Assembly (NCBI RefSeq): GCF_003697915.1
Contig: NZ_RCVN01000010.1
Span: forward strand, 1-64,000
Source: Staphylococcus pseudoxylosus
Lineage (GTDB): Bacteria; Bacillota; Bacilli; Staphylococcales; Staphylococcaceae
Reading direction: 5' to 3'
DNA: 64,000 nucleotides
Each line of letters begins with the position of its first letter. The stretch's first letter is position 1. Below the pieces are notes generated by a model that saw only the letters and a program-made list of their open reading frames with translations, had not been told where the DNA came from and ran no database searches. Below, one piece after another: positions 58,914 to 64,000 of the stretch. Both the position numbers and the translations under genes were made by a program.

Positions 58914-61900
58914 TTACATGTCAAAAATAGAAAGTTGCGCTTTGTCTGGTAAGTTAGGTAATGAGCCTAATTCATCCAAATATTCGATTACTTTTTGTGA
59001 TAAACCAGCTTTCTTATTTAAATCTTCTTTAGACAAGAATGGCCCTTCCTCACGTGCTTCTACTATTCTTTGTGCAACATTTTCTCCAAGACCTGGAACA
59101 GATATAAATGGTGGGATTAAAGTATCACCTTCAATAATAAATTCGAAGGCTTTACTCTTTTCTAAACTAATTGGTTGCATACGATAACCTCGTTGAGCCA
59201 TTTCATTCATAATTTCCAGGACAGTTAATGTATCTTTTTCCTTTTTAGCTAAATCCATATATCTTGAATACATGTCATTTACTGTATTACGAATGCTCTC
59301 TTTATCTTTAATCATTGAAATCAAGTCAAAGTCAGAGGCACGCACTGTGAAATAACTTGCATAATAATACAACGGATAATGAACTTTGAAATAAGCAATA
59401 CGTACCGCCATCAATACATAAGCGGCAGCATGTGCTTTAGGGAACATGTATTTAATTTTTCTACAAGAATCTAAATACCAATCTGGCACTTCATTATCGA
59501 CCATAGCTTCAACCATATCGTCTGTTAGTCCTTTACCTTTACGCACAAATTCCATTGTTTTGAAGGCAAGTGATGGTTCTAAACCGTTATACATTAAGTA
59601 AACCATAATGTCATCACGACAACAAATTACGCTAGCTAGGTCACATTTTCCAGAACGAATTAAATCTTGCGCATTACCTAGCCATACATCCGTACCATGA
59701 GAAAGACCAGAAATTCTTACAAGTTCTGAGAATGTCGTAGGCTTTGTATCTTCTAGCATTTGTCTAACAAAGCCAGTACCAAATTCAGGTACGCCAAATG
59801 TGCCCGTTTTACATAGAATTTCTTCTGAAGACACACCTAAGGGTTCTGGTGAACTAAATATACCCATTGTTTCTTTATCATCAACTGGAATCGTTTTCGG
59901 ATCAATACCAGATAAATCTTGCAACATACGTATCATCGTTGGGTCATCGTGTCCCAGAATATCTAATTTTAAGACATTATCATGAATGGAGTGGAAATCA
60001 AAATGCGTCGTCATCCAAGATGAAGCTTGATCATCTGCAGGAAATTGGACCGGTGTGAAATCATATATGTCCATATAATCTGGCACAACTATGATACCAC
60101 CTGGATGTTGTCCTGTTGTACGTTTAACCCCAGTACAACCTTTTACTAGTCGATCAATCTCAGCACCTCGTTTATGGATACCTTGATCATTTAAGTAACC
60201 TTTAACAAAACCAAATGCAGTTTTTTCAGCAACTGTACCTATCGTTCCAGCACGAAACACTTTATCTTCTCCGAAGAGTTCTTTTGTATAATTATGTGCT
60301 TCTGGCTGGTACTCCCCACTGAAGTTCAAGTCAATATCTGGTACTTTATCTCCTTTGAATCCTAAGAACGTTTCAAAGGGAATATCTTGCCCTTCTTTAA
60401 TTAAGTCACAGCCACAAGATTCACACTTTTTATCAGGTAAGTCGAAACCAGAACCAACTGAACCATCATCAAAGAATTCACTATTTTTACATTCAGGACA
60501 AATATAATGCGGTGGCAATGGGTTTACTTCTGTGATTTCTGTCATTGTTGCCACAAAACTTGATCCTACTGAACCACGTGAACCTACTAAATAGCCATCA
60601 TTTAATGATTTCTTTACAAGTCTCTGTGAAATTAGATAAATAACTGAGAATCCGTTTCCGATAATACTTTCTAGTTCTTTTTCTAAACGATCAATAACGA
60701 TTTGAGGCAAGTCTTCCCCATATAACGCTTTGGCGTTATTATAACTCATTTCACGAATCTCATCGTTTGCGCCTTCCATTCTTGGCGTATACAATTCATC
60801 TTTAATGGGTACAACACGTTCAATTTTATCTGCTAATTCATTTGTATTTTTAATAACCAGTTCATAAGCTTTTTCTTCGCCTAAAAAATGTAATTCATCT
60901 AACATTTCATCCGTTGTTCTAAAATGTGCCTGTGGTAAAGTAGAGCGATTTAATGGATTACCTGGTTGTGATGCAATTAAAATTTTACGCGCAATTGCAT
61001 CGTGTTCGTTTAAATAGTGCGCGTTGCCTGTTGCAATTACAGGAATATTATTAACATCTCCCGCTCTAATTAAACGATTATATATTTCATGTAATGTTTC
61101 ATTATCTCTCACAAGTTCCCTATCGATTAAATCTTGATAGAGTGCTGGAGGTTGTACTTCAATAAAATCATAGTATTTAGCAATTCGTTCTACTTGGGAT
61201 TGGTCTTTTTGCATTACTGCGGTAAAGACTTCACCTTCATCACAAGCTGAACCTACGAGTATCCCTTCCCGATGCTCATCTAGTAGTGAACGTGGAATTC
61301 TCGGCGTACGATAGTAATATTGAACTAACGAAGCACTTACAATTTTAAAGAGATTTTTCAATCCTTCTTGGTTTTGAACAATCAGCGTAACATGGTTAGG
61401 TCTCGCACGTTTATACGCGTCCTCGTTGGTTAAAGAAGTATTGATGTCTTGGTGATTATGAACACCGAGCGCTTCTAATTGTTTCAACATTTTTATAAAC
61501 ATATATGCTGTTGCTTCAGTATCATAAATAGCTCTATGGTGTTGCGTCAATTCCACACCATATTTTTTAGCTAAGAAATTCAGTCCATGCTTACCATATT
61601 CAGTATTAATTGTTCTAGATAATTCTAATGTATCAATAACACCGTTTGTAGAAGCACCTATACCTACATGTTCATAGCCCGTATCAATGAAGCCCATATC
61701 AAAGGAAGCGTTATGAGCAACAAAGATTGCATCCCCAACCCATGATTTAAATTCTGTTAACACTTCTTCAATTTCTGGCGCATCTACTAACATATCATCA
61801 GAAATATGTGTTAAATTTTTAATCGTTTCTGATAAACGTTCATGTGGGTTACTAAAACGTTCAAACTTATCTATGATTTCACCGTCTTTAACTTTGACTG

Positions 61901-63230
61901 CGGCAAGCTCAATAATCTTGTCGTATTGGTTAGATAATCCTGTCGTCTCAACGTCAAACACAACATAGGTTGCTGTTTTCAAATTGCAATCTTTAGGTTT
62001 ATACGCTATTGGCACTCCATCATCTACAAGCATGCCTTCCATGCCATATATCATTTTAATTCCATTTTTTTCTGCTGCCGCGTGTGCATCTGGAAATGCT
62101 TGGACAACGTTATGATCCGTAACAGCAATAGCTTTATGCCCCCATTTAGCAGCTTGGTCTACATATGTAGAAATATTGGGAATACCATCCATTTGACTCA
62201 TTGAAGTGTGCAAATGAAATTCTACTCGTTTTTCTTCAGCTTTATCTTGCTTTGTTGCTTTTTTAATTTCTTCTATGTCTGACATCATCATAACTAAATC
62301 TCGTACGAAAGTATCTTCTTCTATTCTACCTTGTGCACGCACCCATTTCCCTACACTTAAAGCTTTAAAATGTGCTAAGTCATCTTTATTTTTACGTGTG
62401 AACATTTTTAATACGAGAGAATCTGTATAGTCTGTTACCTTGATTTCTACAATGTGTCGGCCGCTTTTCAACTCTTTGAGATTAATATCAAAAATGACAC
62501 CTTCGACTGCTACTTTAAACTCTTCTTCAATAATAGAGTCAATTGTACGTACATTCTCAATTTGAATTGGCTTACCAATTTGACATTTTGAAACAGAACT
62601 TTCGTTATTATCTTGTTGTTTCGCTTTTTCAGCTTTCATTTTTTCTAATTTTTCCGTTGCTTCACGCGCACTCTTTTCATCTTCTTCTTGTATGTGTGCC
62701 TCTAGTGATGCTAAATCACCATCGTTTACTGCACTATCGGTTTCAAAAACAACTTTACTTATGCTAAATCCACACTGTTGATATGCTGCAATTAAACTAC
62801 CGTTACAAGTTTTATCAAAATGATCGCGTTCAACATCGTTTTGACACATCACTTTTAAAATATCTCCAGACATAATTAAACGCTTCTGTTTTAATTGGCC
62901 TTTAACTTTCGGTGATAATTTTGTTTGATCAATACAATGGCTAAAGTATTTAATAGCATATTCATCTTGGTTAGCTTTATCTTTTATCGTAATATTACAC
63001 TTCACCTCAGCAATTGATTTAAATTCTTCAGTAATTGCACTTGTGAAAAGTAAGTAGTCTTCTATTGCTAAAAAATATGGGAACGTGATTTGAAATACCC
63101 ATGAACGATCCACTGTTTTAACGTCCACGCGTGTTAATTCACTTTTGGTTAATATTTCAGAATCCAAATGCTCTGCGATTTTAATTTGGTCAGCTAGGAT
63201 TTTAAACTTTTCCTCGTTTGTCATTGACAT
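58914..63230 (-). CDS. polC: DNA polymerase III PolC-type, alpha subunit
   Basis: 1438-aa replicative polymerase, the usual staphylococcal length. N-terminal domains are followed by an OB fold (about 230-320) and a PHP domain (VEFHLHTSMSQMDGI from residue 337). The DnaQ-type proofreading exonuclease (VFDVETTG near 425, VAHNASFDMGF, HRAIYDTEATAY) is inserted in PHP. The polymerase core has GSRGSVGSSFVA, a four-Cys zinc module (ICPECKN / KKCESCGC) and the catalytic PDIDLNFSGEYQP. The ATG at 63230 follows AAGGTGG by 8 nt. Gram-positive 6-anilinouracil drugs act on this enzyme class. Confidence 0.98.
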   Translation of the reverse strand: MSMTNEEKFKILADQIKIAEHLDSEILTKSELTRVDVKTVDRSWVFQITFPYFLAIEDYLLFTSAITEEFKSIAEVKCNITIKDKANQDEYAIKYFSHCIDQTKLSPKVKGQLKQKRLIMSGDILKVMCQNDVERDHFDKTCNGSLIAAYQQCGFSISKVVFETDSAVNDGDLASLEAHIQEEDEKSAREATEKLEKMKAEKAKQQDNNESSVSKCQIGKPIQIENVRTIDSIIEEEFKVAVEGVIFDINLKELKSGRHIVEIKVTDYTDSLVLKMFTRKNKDDLAHFKALSVGKWVRAQGRIEEDTFVRDLVMMMSDIEEIKKATKQDKAEEKRVEFHLHTSMSQMDGIPNISTYVDQAAKWGHKAIAVTDHNVVQAFPDAHAAAEKNGIKMIYGMEGMLVDDGVPIAYKPKDCNLKTATYVVFDVETTGLSNQYDKIIELAAVKVKDGEIIDKFERFSNPHERLSETIKNLTHISDDMLVDAPEIEEVLTEFKSWVGDAIFVAHNASFDMGFIDTGYEHVGIGASTNGVIDTLELSRTINTEYGKHGLNFLAKKYGVELTQHHRAIYDTEATAYMFIKMLKQLEALGVHNHQDINTSLTNEDAYKRARPNHVTLIVQNQEGLKNLFKIVSASLVQYYYRTPRIPRSLLDEHREGILVGSACDEGEVFTAVMQKDQSQVERIAKYYDFIEVQPPALYQDLIDRELVRDNETLHEIYNRLIRAGDVNNIPVIATGNAHYLNEHDAIARKILIASQPGNPLNRSTLPQAHFRTTDEMLDELHFLGEEKAYELVIKNTNELADKIERVVPIKDELYTPRMEGANDEIREMSYNNAKALYGEDLPQIVIDRLEKELESIIGNGFSVIYLISQRLVKKSLNDGYLVGSRGSVGSSFVATMTEITEVNPLPPHYICPECKNSEFFDDGSVGSGFDLPDKKCESCGCDLIKEGQDIPFETFLGFKGDKVPDIDLNFSGEYQPEAHNYTKELFGEDKVFRAGTIGTVAEKTAFGFVKGYLNDQGIHKRGAEIDRLVKGCTGVKRTTGQHPGGIIVVPDYMDIYDFTPVQFPADDQASSWMTTHFDFHSIHDNVLKLDILGHDDPTMIRMLQDLSGIDPKTIPVDDKETMGIFSSPEPLGVSSEEILCKTGTFGVPEFGTGFVRQMLEDTKPTTFSELVRISGLSHGTDVWLGNAQDLIRSGKCDLASVICCRDDIMVYLMYNGLEPSLAFKTMEFVRKGKGLTDDMVEAMVDNEVPDWYLDSCRKIKYMFPKAHAAAYVLMAVRIAYFKVHYPLYYYASYFTVRASDFDLISMIKDKESIRNTVNDMYSRYMDLAKKEKDTLTVLEIMNEMAQRGYRMQPISLEKSKAFEFIIEGDTLIPPFISVPGLGENVAQRIVEAREEGPFLSKEDLNKKAGLSQKVIEYLDELGSLPNLPDKAQLSIFDM

Positions 63231-63641
63231 GACGATAACCACCTTACTATTAATTACACTGTTTTACTTGTATATTATTAATTACATTTTATGACGGTGT
63301 ATGTATTATTTTTCATTCTCTCTATTATAACTAATTATATTCGAAATTCTAATAGTTCAACTTATAGGATGCAATGCATCATTTTTACCAACAAATAAAT
63401 AGGAGCGGGACAGAAATCAAAATTTTAAATTTGATTTCATATGCCCGCCCCACAAGACTGAATAAGTATTTAAAAATCTTGAAACCACTATTTTAAATAC
63501 TAAACAGCTACTGTGTATGCTCAAACCTATACACATCAGCATTAAATGCTTTATTTTGTTTCAGCCTCATGATTTTTATAGGCATTATTTACCTATTTAC
63601 ATTAGCTATTATAACAAATTGTCAACGACTCTGCTTTCAAC
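63231..63641. other. Intergenic region between proS and polC
   Basis: 411 bp containing the repeat at 63402-63454 and, further on, GCATTAAATGC and GTTTCAGCCTC-like sequences resembling the GAGGCTG hairpin seen after rpsO. proS terminator and polC promoter expected; neither assigned. No gene seen. Confidence 0.45.
63402..63454. repeat. Dispersed staphylococcal hairpin repeat, clear copy
   Basis: Begins GGAGCGGGACAGAAATC and ends GCCCGCCCCACA. The inner arms GAAATCAAA / TTTGATTTC pair perfectly and the outer GCGGG pairs with CCCGC. Same layout as 50257-50307. Confidence 0.85.
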
Positions 63642-64000
63642 TTAAATATTTGAATATAAGTCATTTACATAATTTGTTAAGTTGTCAATGTGAACATCTT
63701 CACTGTCACCAGTATCACGACGCTTAACCTCAACAATACCTTCAGCAGCATTTTTACCAACAACGACACGTATTGGTAAACCAATTAAATCTGCATCATT
63801 AAATTTCACACCCGCACGCTCTTTACGGTCATCATATAACACGTCAAATTGCTCTTTCAATTGTGTGTAAAGTTGATCTGCTAATTCACGTTGATCATCT
63901 TTTTTAGGATTAATTGTTATTAAATGTAAGTCAAATGGTGTAACTGACTTCGGCCAAATAATACCATTTTCATCATTATTTTGTTCGACAATTGCACTTA
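63642..64000 (-). CDS. proS: Prolyl-tRNA synthetase, C-terminal part (5' end outside window)
   Basis: Ligates proline to its tRNA. About 119 codons of the C-terminal anticodon-binding domain are present, with [51 protein letters not shown] and the end VNDLYSNI. The frame stays open to position 64000. PolC directly downstream is the usual order. The catalytic motifs and the editing insert lie outside the window. Confidence 0.95.
   Translation of the reverse strand, partial: SAIVEQNNDENGIIWPKSVTPFDLHLITINPKKDDQRELADQLYTQLKEQFDVLYDDRKERAGVKFNDADLIGLPIRVVVGKNAAEGIVEVKRRDTGDSEDVHIDNLTNYVNDLYSNI

Overview
The window is a low-G+C Firmicutes chromosome segment that I read as the core-genome stretch glnA to proS of a Staphylococcus. 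The order glnA-glnR-ynbB-hflX-gpx-hfq-miaA, then glpD-glpK-glpF-glpP-mutL-mutS-ymcA-miaB, korAB-ymdB-rny-recA-cinA-pgsA-ymf genes-ftsK-rnjB-pnp-rpsO-ribF-truB-rbfA, infB-ylxQ-rnpM-nusA-rimP and polC-proS is the one I know from S. aureus and relatives. RecA, Hfq, PolC and the FtsK-family protein differ from my recollection of S. aureus at many positions, so a coagulase-negative species is likely. I cannot name the species. Nearly all genes lie on the minus strand. The plus-strand exceptions are a glutathione peroxidase, a 71-aa protein and a WYL-type regulator.

Region by region: 1-7.9 kb holds nitrogen control (glnRA with a textbook GlnR box), HflX, Hfq/MiaA and a monoacylglycerol-lipase-like hydrolase. 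7.9-14.1 kb is the glycerol regulon. The antiterminator GlpP is encoded here, glpF and glpD carry leaders that share a motif, and glpF has a near-consensus promoter overlapping a perfect CcpA cre site. An S66 peptidase gene sits between glpP and glpF. 14.1-21.7 kb is mismatch repair (mutSL), thiW, ymcA (ricA) and miaB. 22-25.8 kb looks accessory: a thiamine-binding protein, an Rrf2 regulator with a flavoprotein target and a clear palindromic operator, two tandem poly-gamma-glutamate hydrolase paralogues, and a G+C-rich orphan element. 25.8-50.8 kb returns to core RNA metabolism, recombination, lipid, division and translation genes.

50.8-54.1 kb is the most unusual part. The ancestral infB-rbfA junction is opened by about 3.3 kb carrying a WYL-domain regulator on the opposite strand, an unrecognised 332-aa protein, and a cluster of near-identical motifs. 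infB now ends in its own strong terminator and rbfA has its own strong promoter. 54.1-64 kb is the nusA-infB operon with a leader attenuator-like hairpin, then polC and the 3' part of proS.

Many starts were moved downstream from the longest possible reading frame to match Shine-Dalgarno spacing. GTG starts are used by miaA, rodZ-like, rny, cinA and ymfI. TTG starts are used by glnR, recA, ftsK and the WYL regulator. No rRNA, tRNA, CRISPR array, prophage or insertion sequence was seen. All database-style statements are from family knowledge; nothing was searched.
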